From Scatophagus argus (taxonomy: Eukaryota; Chordata; Actinopteri; Scatophagidae): DNA of 64,000 nt. The stretch lies in contig NC_058498.1 in assembly GCF_020382885.2 (NCBI RefSeq), forward strand, positions 7,724,501-7,788,500, given 5' to 3'. Of the stretch, positions 23,396 to 35,653 are shown piece after piece (positions within the stretch are counted from its first letter, which is position 1; each line of letters begins with the position of its first letter). The position numbers were made by a program, and so were the translations under genes. Under the pieces are notes generated by a model that ran no database searches, was not told the DNA's origin, and was given only the letters and a program-made list of their open reading frames with translations.

Positions 23396-24371
23396 ACTCG
23401 GGACAGGAAACCATCCTGCTCGTTGCGCTGAAGTCTTCCTTGTCTTGCGCGGCTCTATCTGTTTCTGCTGCGACTCATCTGCCGCCTGCTTCAGGGCCAC
23501 TTGATGCTCACTTGTCTTGTTGTTGGAGCACCAATAAGAGACTACAGCTTGGCGTCCAACACACACACACACACACACACACACCTCCTGCACAGAGCCA
23601 GGCAGTGAGTGATTATATGGGAGGGGAGTTACTGCAATGTTAAGGAATAACCATTTAAATATCACAACACTGGGCTCAGACACTTATGAGAGTACATACA
23701 GGCTTTAACTTTAGCTTCAAGTTGGTAAATATTATGTGCGTAAATTAAAACTAGTAAAATCCGTATGTCACTATTTGATACAATCATCTTGATATCAATT
23801 ATTGGACTATTTAATAGCATGTGGATGAATTAAAGATTAAAATGGAATTATTGATTTAAAGAATGTAAATTTCTGCAATAAGTACAGATAAATCAAAATG
23901 TAATTTATTGTTTTACATCAAACATTAAAATGATGGGGAGTTTAATAGTAACTAAATTGTTGATGATCGATGATCAATGACGTAGCTGGATTCAGTCATT
24001 AAATTGTTGATATGGAGTATTCAGTCTTCTCTACAAGAACTTACATAAAAGCAATGTCTTTATGTTGCACTGTGCTATGTACTTTGCACAATTTTAATTA
24101 ATTATTTAGTCAACACGGTCTACGTTGTGCGTCGTCTCAAAATAAAAAGAAAATGACAGAAACGAACAAACGTCAGCGTCCACTGAGAGTGCGAGGCGTC
24201 TCCATGGCAACGCGACCAGGAAGTCGAAGCTCAGAGGGAGAACGGACCAAAAAAAGATGGCTCTTTTGCTTTTGGCAAATAAAACTAACCTTTCGTACGC
24301 ATGACTTTGTCAGACTTCGCAGATTTTTTTCTGCCAAAACCTTACCGTAACATCTCCACCGTGAGTCCAGG
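23396..24371. promoter_or_regulatory. Head-to-head intergenic region between crb1 and axdnd1
   Basis: The two start codons are 976 bases apart on opposite strands. The region must carry the 5' UTRs and promoters of both genes. A (CA)n run at 23560-23584 falls in the presumed crb1 5' UTR. The frame upstream of the crb1 ATG stays open to 23683 but has no ATG. The long + strand frame at 24153-24350 is out of frame with axdnd1 and ends before its ATG. Confidence 0.55.
23560..23584. repeat. (CA)n microsatellite
   Basis: Pure dinucleotide run upstream of the crb1 start codon, in the presumed 5' UTR. Confidence 0.95.
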
Positions 24372-27300
24372 ATGTCTGCTCCCATGAGAGCCAATTCAGC
24401 GCCAAGTTCGTCGAGGGGGCAGCGGGCTAAGGAAACCAGAGGTGAGGTCACCGTGCAGGCAGTCCTGCTCAGCTAGCCGGTGGATGATAAGCTAATGTTT
24501 ACACATCCAGTTAGATACATAGACACAACAGCCTCAAACTTTTGCATTTATTTATGATTAAAAACTCCACTTTTCTCCTGAAACTTGACTAACAGTGAAG
24601 GAAAATGGAAGCTACAATCATTAGGGAATAAAACTCAAGAAAAAGAGACGAGAAAAGAAAAAATCTAAACTAAGCTTAATGGTTGAGTAAATATTAAATG
24701 TTTTTTTTTTTTAAATACAATATATATGTTCTTGCACTTAATTTGAAGTATACCCCACTGGTTCCCCAAAGACTCTTCTTCCAGTTGGAATCAAAGTATT
24801 CTATCTGATACACAATACTTTATTTCCCCCAGAAGTTGTGATAAACCTAACAAATATGGGAATCCTGAAGTTCCTACACTTTATTATATATGGAAACATC
24901 AAACTGTGAGGCACATGCATGAGAGTGTGAATTATACACCTGCCGATTTGTTTGAGTTTGATTTTGATTCTCTCAGTAGCAGAACTGAATTTTCAAGTCC
25001 CAGCAGAAAGCAGAGAGTCACCGCTTCCCCCCATCAACAACCAGATCATCCCAGATGAACTGCTGGTCAGCCTTACCTCTGCTGTCTGCAACAGGTGCAC
25101 ACTAGGGCACACTGCACACCATCGACACTGCAAGGTACGTTTAACTCCCATTAATATCTAAGAGGGTCATTTATGTGTGGCTGGAATCAGTTCACAGACT
25201 CACAGACTTTGTGTACAGGGCTATGGCATCAGACGGCCAGATGCAGTCTGGCATCACCCACTCGGACGCAAGAAATACAAATACTTTTTGGAGCAGCCGA
25301 CGTCCCTGACTGGAGCTGGCAGGTCAGCTATAACGTAAACAGTGTTGTTGCAGCCTTGTCTCTCCAAACATCCGGTGAATTGTTACTTTACTACAGTAAT
25401 TTCAGCAACACATTTATCCACGCGCTCTTAATACAAGACAGGTTTAATACAAAACCAGCTTGGTTTTGATTTTGCGTTGTCAAGACCAGAGACTTTGGCA
25501 AAGCCAATCTACAAATATTATTGTTTTCTGCAATGTGCAGATGACCCAAGGAGACTAAATGTGCATGTTTTTATTGTCTTCCAGGGATATTTCATTTCTG
25601 TGTGATGCTACAGTAACCCAGAGGAAGACAGTACCGCTCCCACCACTGACTGACCGGAGTGGCAACGCACAGGCGAGCTGCCTCAGCTTTTTTAATTTCT
25701 GGTCTTTTAACCTTTTGTGATAAAAAATAAGGAGGATAAGATTACCATGCGAATTTGAACAACAGTATCCATATCCATACTTTGAGATCAGTATAGCAGT
25801 AACTTGAAGTTTAACACATGCTAATGTTGTCATCTCTGGACATTTACTTTGGCATGGTGTGACCGAACGTACGTTAGAAAGATATTCAAATGGTTTCAAA
25901 TTCACTTTAGAAGATTGTGCAGTTTTCTTAAAATAATGTGATTTAGTCCTGACTTCAAATTCACATCTATTGCCATTCACCTATACATCTGAACTTTCTG
26001 TCTTTCAGAACTTGAGTGTCTCAGAAAGTCTGGTCCCAGAGGAATATCACATTGTGAAAAACAAAGGGCTGCAGAGCCTTGAGTTGTATGAAGAGTGAGT
26101 CAGCTTTTCCATGTACATCCACTTTATTATATCCCCGCTCAGTCGATAACTGGAGCCGTTATGTTCTGGGGTCGTCCCTCTGTCCATGCATCCGTCTCTC
26201 TGTCCCATTCTCATGAATGCGACCTCTCTCATTTGAGAGTTTCATCAGATTTACCGCAGATATCTCATTTGGAATCAAGGATGAACTTACTACTTGGTTT
26301 GTCATCTCACAAAACATTCAAAAACATGTTTTTAGCCATAATTCAATAATTCATAGATTAATTATGACAAAATTTAACACAAGCATCTCACAGGCTAATA
26401 CGATCAAGTGGTGATATTTTGTATACAAAAGCTCAAAGGCCAACTTCACCGTCACATCATAATGTTCTGCAAACATACTTTTTTAGCCATTATTCAACAG
26501 CATAACATAAGAACAGAAGGGCGGATTGTGAACATATTTCACATTTGGTCAAATACTGAAGTGGTGATATTAATCTTGGGTGTCCACTTTGAAACTGTGC
26601 TGATTGCACAGATCCTTTGTGCTGTGAAGCATCCATGTTTTAGAGTTTGTAGCTTCTTTGCAGAAACATCCATATCTGAAGCATCGTAGTCCAGGAACTC
26701 ATTGGTTTTGATGATATTCAGCTTCAGATTCAGCTCTCCATCAGTCACTACAACTATTATATGAGTCCGGTCTGACATGGATGTAAATTACAACTTGACT
26801 TGTGTGTAGAAGAATAGAACCGCGAGGTGGTAATTCTAGTTCATATTAACTCTGCACCCTCATGTCTTAATTGTCAAATTGTTTTGTTTTTGTCAAGTCC
26901 CTTGTTGCTTCTCTTCCTCAGTGCATTCACAGTGCAGCTGCAGGATGACGAGCAGAAGCTACGGGTCTTCCCTTCACTGTGAGTTCATAAATATGAATCA
27001 GTCTAGTCGAGTATTCTTCAATGACAGGTTTTCTTGTCTGAAATAGTGATGGTACAGAGCGTATTTGTAGAAAATGGTTATACTGTGTACCATTCAGTAA
27101 GATGAGGGCTGAATCTTTTTCATGAAAGTCCTTAAATGTGTATTAATACAGATTTGTGTGCATGATCTGTGTGTCTAGGAGGCCCAGTGGCAGACTTGAA
27201 GTGGTCCAGCTGATGAGTATGATGGACGACATGCTGCTGAAGGCTGGAGTGGATCAGCAGAGTGAAGAGCTGACTGAGCTCTCGCAGGTAAGAAAAAAGC

Positions 27301-30300
27301 ACAAAATACCGAGATGATCCCGAATATGTAAGCAAACAGTATACCAAGTCTAGAAGCCTGTGCTAATCATGACTTATGTATGATGAAGGATCATTTATTA
27401 ACACTGACAAGAACAGCATGTTTCACTCAGTGTTTCATCAGGCTCTTGCTCTGCTTATATCCAGATTTTAATGTTTTTGTGCATTAACTCCTGCCTCATC
27501 AAAAATACTGTATGCGGACTGTGCTGCTCGGGTGTGTTTTTTTCTGCAGATAACATCCCTGTCATAACCACAACATATTTAAAGATGTAAAATTTGTATA
27601 TGAAAAACGAAAGCGCTCAGAGATTCTTTCAGAAGTATAGCCGTCTGTACATACCAGAAACAGTGCAATGAAATGTCTTACAGATGGAGGGTCTGCTGGA
27701 TTTGGTTCGGGTGGAGCAGAACATCTACAACATTGTGTTCCATGAACTGATCAGGCAGGTCAGCGTGAGTTGTGCTGAGAGAGGACAGCTGCTTGCCAAG
27801 CTCAGGTTAGCAGTCAACACATTAGTGACAGCAGCTAAATGGTTAAACTGGATGAATGAGTTTAATGAACTGAACCAGTTAAAATCAGACTGTGGAAATA
27901 TGGATGGGAATAAGAAGTCATATAAAATGAAGCACAACTCTAGAATATTATTGCCTTTTTGTTAGCTTAAGTCCGTTAGTTCTGTTAGGTTAATTTTGAA
28001 ACAGGATTTGACACATATTTATTCACCTATAAATTTGACGTTTTCTGAAAGTATTTCCAGTAATGACCCCAGGAAGCTTTTTTCTCAGAAGCCCTTGTGT
28101 TTGTGTGTCCAGACAGCGCTACCAGTCCCTGCTCCAGCGAATCCCCCACCGTCTGAAGGCTCTGCACACTGAGGGAGTGGCGCAGCGGACTCTGGACCGG
28201 CGGCTCACTGAGGAGATCCACCACATCAAGACATCCATGCAGCACCTCAGCACGTACGTAGGTTAGGTGTCAGGCTGCTGGGTGGTGATTTAATAACAGT
28301 GTGCTATTATGAAGTGGTTTATTTATGGGTGTGCAAACCTCTTCCCAGGGAACTGTCCAGAATCAGAGACCACGATGCCTTTGTTTCCCAGCAAGCAGAG
28401 CGTGCTCACCAGCAGCTGGCTGGTGCCCTAGAGCAGACACACACCAACTCAGAGTCAGTCCTTTGAAACATGGAAGTTGTGTTCACTTAGTCCAAGTCAC
28501 ATTTGCATTCCAACGGCATGAACATTATGAGTGATTTATTTCAGGCAAATATTTCAAGTGCAAGTGCAGTTTAGTAAGCATGCAGTAAAAGTACAAAATG
28601 TGATCAGGTGTCTCCTCTCTTCTCAGTGTGGTCCAGGGTTACCACGAGCTGTACGAGCTACAGAGGATTCGCCTTGAGGCCCAGCTGCTCCACATGACTG
28701 AGGAGAGAGACTGCTGGAGTCAGCTCACCTTCTGCCTCGCCCTCAAGGTGTGTGAGCCATTCTGCCTTTTTTAAAACCTCATTTGTTTTATGTGCAGTTG
28801 GCGTAATGTTATGCTGGTTAAATAATCGAGTAACTGGTTGTGCAATCAGAGGGAGTGAGAATGCAGACCAACATGGATTGTTTTCGTGTATGGAGTGCTA
28901 TGGCCTTTTTTGTTGGAGGACCCTGAAGGGAGACCTGGAGGGCCTGCATAAGGCATTCATTAAAGTGTGAACATGCGGGTGGCCTCATTTTAATTTTCTC
29001 GAAGATGCTCAGTAAAAACAATATCAATTAAAGTCAGTCCAAACAAGTTCAGCGTGTTGTTCTGTGATTGTCAGTTGATCAGTCTGAAGAAGCTGAAGCT
29101 CATGAGTCAGCTGCATATCAGCGAGCAGAGCTGGTTCAAGACAGCAGAGCACTGCAGCCTTTACCTCACTTCACAGGTAACAATGCAGTTCCTGTTTCTT
29201 ATCATTTTCAAAAACCTTTAACACAACACAGGAGACCTTTTTAAGTGTTACTGGTGGTTCAGTTGCATTTGGACTTAGAAAGTGACTGTCCTGCTGCAGG
29301 ACACACAGGACCTGAATAACATCATGGAGTATATTAACCAATGGAAGGAGAAGTTGACTGCTTTCACATCCCAGCTGAAGAAGAAAGAGCATGCTCAGTG
29401 CAACCAGCTTAGTGACATCCACCAAGGCATCACCAAGTGGCTCAGCGATGGCTCTACACAGAACAAGTAAGGACAACCGAAGATGGGAAAGGAGATAATT
29501 TAATGTTTTGTTTTTAATTGTTTTTAATATCACCACAAAACTTTTATGACCTAATTTAGCATGCTTGTTCAGTCCAGTGAAGTCCATTTGTTGATAATGA
29601 GCAGTCCAAGTCATGGAGAAGAAGATGAGTTTGTGTGTGTATTCTGCATAAGATGCTCTTTCTTTACCTGAAGGTGTCCTGATCCCAAATATGAGAAGGC
29701 TTCACTGGAAAAGATTTATGCTGATTTGAACCAGTGGTTAAATGTAAGACAGTCCATTTACTTCCTGTGTGTGTGTTTGTCTTTTACTGATTATGGTCAT
29801 TGATGTTATCTCTCTGATGTATCTAAACTTTGTCATCTGTCTTGCGTCTTTTTTTTTTTTACATTAATCTTATTACTGTTATCTGTCTAATCTGTCTCAG
29901 CTCATGTCATGTTTTTGATCCAGTCACATCATCTCATCACTTAATCTCTCGTGATAATTATCACTTTTTCTGTCTGGTCCGTGTCATCCCCTTCGTTCTG
30001 TCACCTGTCGAACCTCTGTCGTTTGTTTCCTTCACCTCACATGTCTCATGTTTGTCCACTACTGATCACTTGTTACTCAACTGTAGAAATGAATTAAGTG
30101 TGAAAAATTATCTACATGGTTCTTAACTGAGGAGTCTAAGCATGTTTAACGTAATGTTTTAGCATCCATTTTCACATTGTATTCCAAACATCTTATGGAT
30201 ATTTTAAAATCTGGGTCATGAGGTATATCTAGTGAACAGGAAACTTTCCTTTGTTTTCCTAATGCCTTCCTCTGTATTCTGTTTCTCTGCAGGCTTTGGT

Positions 30301-33300
30301 CCTCCAGTGTGAGTGCTACCAAGGCGAGAAACTGCTTTGCTGCCAACAGACACTGGCCGAGCTCGGCCACGTCCAGGAAAAATGGCTGAATATGAGCCTT
30401 CGTCTGTTCAGAAGACACCCCTCTCCCAATGGTGAACCCCGTGGAGGCCAGCAAGCTGTAAGAGAGCTGGACGGGGTCCTGTCCGAGCTCCTCAAACAGC
30501 TGGACACGCAAGTCAGCGGAGATAGCGGTGAGGGCCATCAGAGTCACAATTATGAATAGTTCCTCTAGGAATTTTAGTTGAAATAAATGAAATGATTTTG
30601 AGATCTACCAACAGCTAAGCAAAGTATACACTTTCATGTGGCATTGCTTTAGATTTTGCTTGACAGTAGTCCAAATGGGTATCTGGAAACAAGCGGAACT
30701 ACTGACTGCTGCAAAAATATGACTATGGTGATTGTCAGATTTTGCAGTCCTGACGCTCACTCGCAGGCTATAGTCACAGAATAATATGCTGTATATCTGT
30801 CTCTTGTGTTTTATGAATGTTTTAATGGATCTTTTGGAAAAGTATTCTTAAGATATGGGCTAAAGTGTTGAAACTGATTCCAGCCATGCTGTTTCAGGGA
30901 CCCACGGACAGATCACGTCTCTGCTCGGGTCGATGGAGTCCTGGGTTTCCAAGCTTGGAAGAGTGATTGGCCAACCAGAATTGAAGCCCGTCTCTGACTG
31001 GCAGAAATTGGAAAAGGCACTTTACATGTGGCAGAGCTTGGCTGAAAAGGCCTTGCAGAGCATCTCCTGCTGGCAGACAGAAAACAAGAACAAAAACAAC
31101 ATTTATGACCCATAGTACGTTTTTCATGCAGTGGTATCACTAGTTGTCATGAATTGGAGTCTCGTACATATAAATCTACTAGGTTTAAATTTATACAACA
31201 ATCTGTCTTAAGACAACTGGCTGAAACAATGGATGAATGGAAAAGACAGATGCTTCATTGATCAGCATTTTGTAGATAAATTTGTAGAAAATGCTGAATG
31301 TTCTTTAGTACATCTACGCAATTGTTTCACTTTCACTTTTAAGTGATCTGTGACCTATAATGAACAAGTAGTTAATTAACAGAGTCGCAAATACTTTCCT
31401 GCTTTTTCTGTAAATTTACATTTAAATTTCCATGTTTTAACATGGAAATTTAAATATTCCCTGGTTGCTCTTTGTTTCTCTTGTGTGTGTTGTTTGTTCT
31501 AACAGTACAGAGACAGAAAAGGTGGTAGGCAAAGTGCAGGAGTTCGTAACCAGCCTGTCAAACTTCACTGATGGTGAGAACCAAAGACTCAATGAGGAGG
31601 TGAGTGCCAACTAGTTTCAGTCAACCTGTCAAGGAAGGAAAATGCTGCAAAAACATATCAGCTCCATGAATGTCATGCACAGATATTCTTGTGTTTCTTC
31701 TTTGTTGTTTACAACATTAGCTTGTACAGTCAACCACTTAGCAGCAGTTGTGGTTTCTGTCCCTGTGTTTCTTGATCAGGGTCATGTTCACAGTGGTTGC
31801 TGGGGGAGAAGAGATTCTCAATATTTTCCTTTTTTTTATCATTCAAATGACCTTTTTGGCTTTTTCACGTTCACGCTCTTTCAAGGTCTCGTCACAGGTT
31901 TAAGTGTTACCTCTCCTACCAGGTCAGGTCTATTCACATGGCTCAGATTCGCTGGATGTTGGATCTGTTGCTCCTCATGCTACCTGACCATAGCGAGGAC
32001 CAGACCCAAGAAGAGGAACACCACATAACAAACATTTCACAGCAGACATTGGAAGAGGAGGCCAAGATGCTGGCTGAGAAACTGGACTCTTTTTCCAGAT
32101 ACATCATCAGGTAGAGGTTTTTACCTGTTTACTACAGAATGCAGTAAAGTTTTCTTTAACATTGAAAGTGTCTTTTATAAAAATTTCTGACTGGGGGAGG
32201 ATCAGCAAAGAAGAATTTACTGGAGAATTTACGTTTGTTTTTAACTGCAGCTCTTGCAAGCTGATTCTGGAGGAGCAGACTCTGCAGAACCAACATGACG
32301 TTGATGTTGAAAATGAGATGAATGAACTCAAAAAGCTACAGGTAAGCAATGTTCTGAGTTCAAATAAATAAATAGCAAATAACTGATAGTTATATCAGGG
32401 CTGCATGTTTTTGCGTGACACAAGTAATCGGTGCTCGCAGTACACTTGAACACTCAAGACAGATATCTAATTGTGTTTTACATCTGCACAACCGGAAGAA
32501 AAAATATATTTGACTGAAACCATTTTGTCTGGACCATTTCTCTGAAGAACAATATAATTAATCAGCTGCTGTAATTTTTTAGCATACACCTATAGAGTGT
32601 TTTTTAGAGTAAAGTCGAGAATGCAGCTCTTTTTTAACAGTGCAGTTACAGATAAGGGTGAGTATCATAAACAAGCCAACATCTGGCTATGTGTGTGTAT
32701 ATCCTCAGAGGGAGGGCATTGATTGGGTGGAAACCTGTATGATCCTGCTCTCAGGAGTGAAAGGTGATCCTGTGGATCTGCCCGTCAGAAAGGCTGACCC
32801 TGCCACCAGCAGCGATGTCCAAGTCTCCCCAGCAGACAGCACAGAGTCTCTGGTGAGGTGTCGGTTAAAATACCCTCCATGTGGATAGAACTTGTTTATG
32901 AATTAATCACAGCAATGTTTGTTTTTTTATTTTTTTTCATTTTGATAATAGCCTTTTGTGTGTGTGTGTGTATGTGTGTGTGTGTGTGTGTGTGTGTTTA
33001 CAGGAGAACAATGAGGTTTCAGCAGAGCCTACAGCAGAGACTGAACTCGAATGTGAGACAGAATTGAAAGAGGTGATTCGTACTGCTGTGCCGTATGAGT
33101 GAAAAGCTCAGTGATATCCTGTAAGCATTTAGACTGTGTTTGAGAAAATGGAACATCGTGACTGCACAGCTTTAAGCTCATTCTGCAGTCTGTCCCTTGT
33201 TAGTGGGCACAGTGTAGTTTATCTAGGCATTTAAATAATTAAATATAGCGTATATTATTTTCTAGTGATTTAAATGTTGAAGGAAGAGCAGTATAGCAGT

Positions 33301-34963
33301 AGTACTGTGTCATATCAGTCCTCTTAAAGTGTAACCAAGCAAGACACTGAGGACCAGATCCATTCTGTTGTGTGGGACATCTGTGCTTTTAGTCAGCCTG
33401 TCAACACACCTATAGTTGGTGTCTGTATGCCTCTTTTCAGTTACTTGTGTGCCAAAATATTTTTTGTATTGTGAAGGCTAAACTTTTGATCAGTGTGGAC
33501 CTGACTAAAGTATAGAAAAGTTATTATATTGTTTGAATAATGGCATTGAGTTAGAATTTTGACCAGCGCTGTTTGGTTTACATTTATTGTATGACATGCA
33601 TTAACGTGATAATGTGCAGCTGTTACCAAATGAATGCTAAACATGATGATGATGATTAGGGCAGTCATGGTAATCTTGTTTCTCCACAGTGTACCACTGC
33701 AGGACATGAAACACAACAGGAGCTTTGTCAGGTATTAATATGGTTTCCAAACATCCCGGGATTGTCTGGAAGAGTGAAATTAGTCATTTATGTTGAAGGT
33801 TTTAGTGATTTAGTGCTTTGTATGATAAAAGGCATAACACGAACAACATGTATTTTTCTACATTGTATTCACTGTTTCCTTGAGAATTTGAATTTGTTGA
33901 AGACAAAACTGTTCTAAGTAATCAAACTCTTGAGGAATACAATGGATTTTACAAATGATCAAAGGAGCAAAGCTTGTTTTGCATGCTTATTGTACTGTAC
34001 TATCCAAGTTAAGTTGCTAAAAATGAACAGTATTGCTGTTGTCCTGCAGGGGGAGCTAACGGTTTGTGAGAGCCCAATGGTGAAGCTGATTGACTATGAT
34101 GGAAACATTAAGCAAAAAAAGCTTGCAGAAAGCAGCGTCCACCTGAATGGGGTCAGACAGTTAAATCACCCACTTTTAGTATTTTACTGTCATGTCTTTT
34201 ACTGTGTATACAACCAGACAAACTGCCTGTCTACGTCTCGGACCGTCTGTCTGTCTGTCTGTCTGTCCATCTGTCTGTCTGTCAGACTGAGGAGCTTGTT
34301 CGGTCTCCAGTGACGAATGAAGCACAGAAAGCTTTCAGTGATTTGACCACAGTAGGACTACTGCAGCAGGAACTGCAGTAAGTTTATTATCATTGGAGTC
34401 GAAGACACTTTTACATCTTCCAGACTCAAGTGGAGATTATTAGGCAAAATACTATCATAAGAACAATAAGGAAATAAATATATATTCGATTCACTGTCGA
34501 GTTCAATAACCCTCAACCATAAATAAGTTTGTAGAAGCAGAGTTTCTTTGGACATTCAGAAATGACCACTGTGGACCTCTACTGTAGTTGTGTACTTGCA
34601 AAGGTCATCCCGCTTAGATTTCCTTCCATGTGTTTGTCAGTGACTCCGAGCTGCGGGTCCAGAGTGCCGAGCAGCGAGCTCTGAAGGCTGAAGAAGCCCT
34701 ACAGGCAGCGTTGGAAAAGATTCAGGACCTGGAGAGACAACTGCAGGGTCCTCCCAGTCTGGAGGCCAAAAGTAGAGAAGGTACCAGATAAACAAAAACA
34801 TTGTATAAACAGTATTAAAACTTATACATGTATTTTTTGTGTTGCAGAGAAAAAGAGAACCCCACCACCTTCACTGCCAGCAGTAACACCTCCAGCTCCT
34901 CCAAAGAAAACCACAGCTGAAGCCAAACCGGCAAGCAGCACCAAGAGGACCAAGAAACGGTGA
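24372..34963 (+). CDS. axdnd1: Axonemal dynein light chain domain-containing protein 1 (26 coding exons, 1009 aa)
   Basis: A coiled-coil protein of the sperm axoneme/manchette. Exons: 24372-24441, 24977-25134, 25219-25322, 25585-25672, 26009-26094, 26922-26978, 27179-27287, 27684-27805, 28113-28253, 28349-28453, 28627-28747, 29075-29176, 29300-29466, 29674-29743, 30293-30527, 30898-31114, 31506-31599, 31923-32110, 32251-32341, 32709-32852, 33004-33072, 33690-33731, 34050-34151, 34286-34377, 34641-34780, 34848-34963. The frame is continuous. The N-terminus ([16 protein letters not shown]) is disordered. Residues about 110-390 carry the dynein light-chain-like domain ([12 protein letters not shown], then [18 protein letters not shown]), followed by long helical segments to about 775, an acidic low-complexity part, a coiled coil (about 925-965) and a Lys/Pro-rich basic end, KRTKKR. 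Length is close to the human protein (about 1012 aa). Its nphs2 and tdrd5 neighbours match human 1q25.2, which supports the name. The intron after exon 4 uses a GC donor. Confidence 0.95.
26150..26845. repeat. Dispersed repeat in axdnd1 intron 5 (second copy at 39117-39365)
   Basis: The part at about 26586-26845 shares a clear series of blocks with 39117-39365: GAAACTGTGCTG, GTAGTCCA..AACTCATTGGTT, CAGACATGGATGTAA, CAACTTGACT and GGTAATTCTAGTT. The 26150-26260 part (GTCCATGCATCCGTCTCTC...) also looks like a common fish repeat. I cannot assign a class, and no coding sequence remains. Confidence 0.65.
31420..31455. repeat. Perfect 15-bp inverted repeat with 6-base loop
   Basis: Left arm ATTTAAATTTCCATG at 31420-31434, loop TTTTAA, right arm CATGGAAATTTAAAT at 31441-31455. 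The arms are exact reverse complements. It lies in axdnd1 intron 16. Confidence 0.95.
32957..32997 (+). repeat. (TG)n tract directly before an axdnd1 acceptor
   Basis: A (TG)n run with one interruption, followed by TTTACAG and exon 21 at 33004. The repeat occupies the place of the pyrimidine tract. Confidence 0.95.
34242..34284 (+). repeat. (CTGT)n tetranucleotide tract forming the pyrimidine tract of axdnd1 exon 24
   Basis: About ten CTGT-type units with one CCAT interruption. The final unit, CTGTCAG, is the acceptor of exon 24, which begins at 34286. Confidence 0.95.
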
Positions 34964-35302
34964 TCTGATAAGGTGTCACAATGTGTGGGACTGTCCAGTT
35001 AATGTTGGTTGAACTATTTTTAAAAGCATATTTGGGGTTTTATATTCCATGGTTTTTCTCTGCCGTAATAACATCAGAGGGGACCCCTTCACCTGCACAG
35101 CATCATCCACCAATGCTGCCACATGAGTAAGAAAAAAGTATTTAGAGTATCAGGAGGTTGTACAATATTCAGACTTCTTGGCTGTTGTACCAGAGTGAAT
35201 GTAATTAGATTGCCATTCATATAACGGCTTGCTGTGGTTTTGTTTAACCTTGTGTCTGTGTCTTCCATGTAAAGGCAAATTAGTTTTGGTTTTCATCCAA
35301 AA

Positions 35303-35308
35303 AATAAA
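35303..35308 (+). terminator. axdnd1: Poly(A) signal AATAAA for axdnd1
   Basis: Canonical hexamer 340 bases after the axdnd1 stop. It is only about 40 bases from a minus-strand AATAAA at 35345-35350 that could serve nphs2. Confidence 0.7.
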
Positions 35309-35344
35309 GAGATGACATTTTGAAAAGTTAGACTTTCCTTGGCC

Positions 35345-35525
35345 TTTATTTACAAAACACAGAAATTGTCAAAATGTTAAACACACTCAGTTTATCTCCA
35401 ATTAAGACTCTCTGACCCTTCAGTGTTCGTCACTCAACTTCAATATCAGTCAGAAAAATCTTTAATATGAGATCATATTTTAACCACAAATAAACACAGT
35501 AATTTGGCTGGAAGTTTACTTTATT
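35345..35525 (-). terminator. nphs2: Candidate poly(A) signals for nphs2
   Basis: Minus-strand AATAAA occurs at 35520-35525, about 130 bases past the nphs2 stop, and again at 35345-35350. Use of the distal one would bring the nphs2 transcript almost onto the end of axdnd1. Confidence 0.55.
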
Positions 35526-35653
35526 TAACATGATCGAAATCTTCTGAAGCTCCACCACAAGCTGATATTTGCTGGCTCACACTCTTCTTGGCTCTTCAAT
35601 AATAATTACCATTTACATTTCACATTAATTTCAACCAATCCCACCACAGTCCG

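Noticed and set aside
23396..23683. N-terminal extension of crb1 exon 1 in the same open frame
   Set aside because: The frame has no ATG upstream of 23395, and part of it is encoded by the (CA)n repeat.
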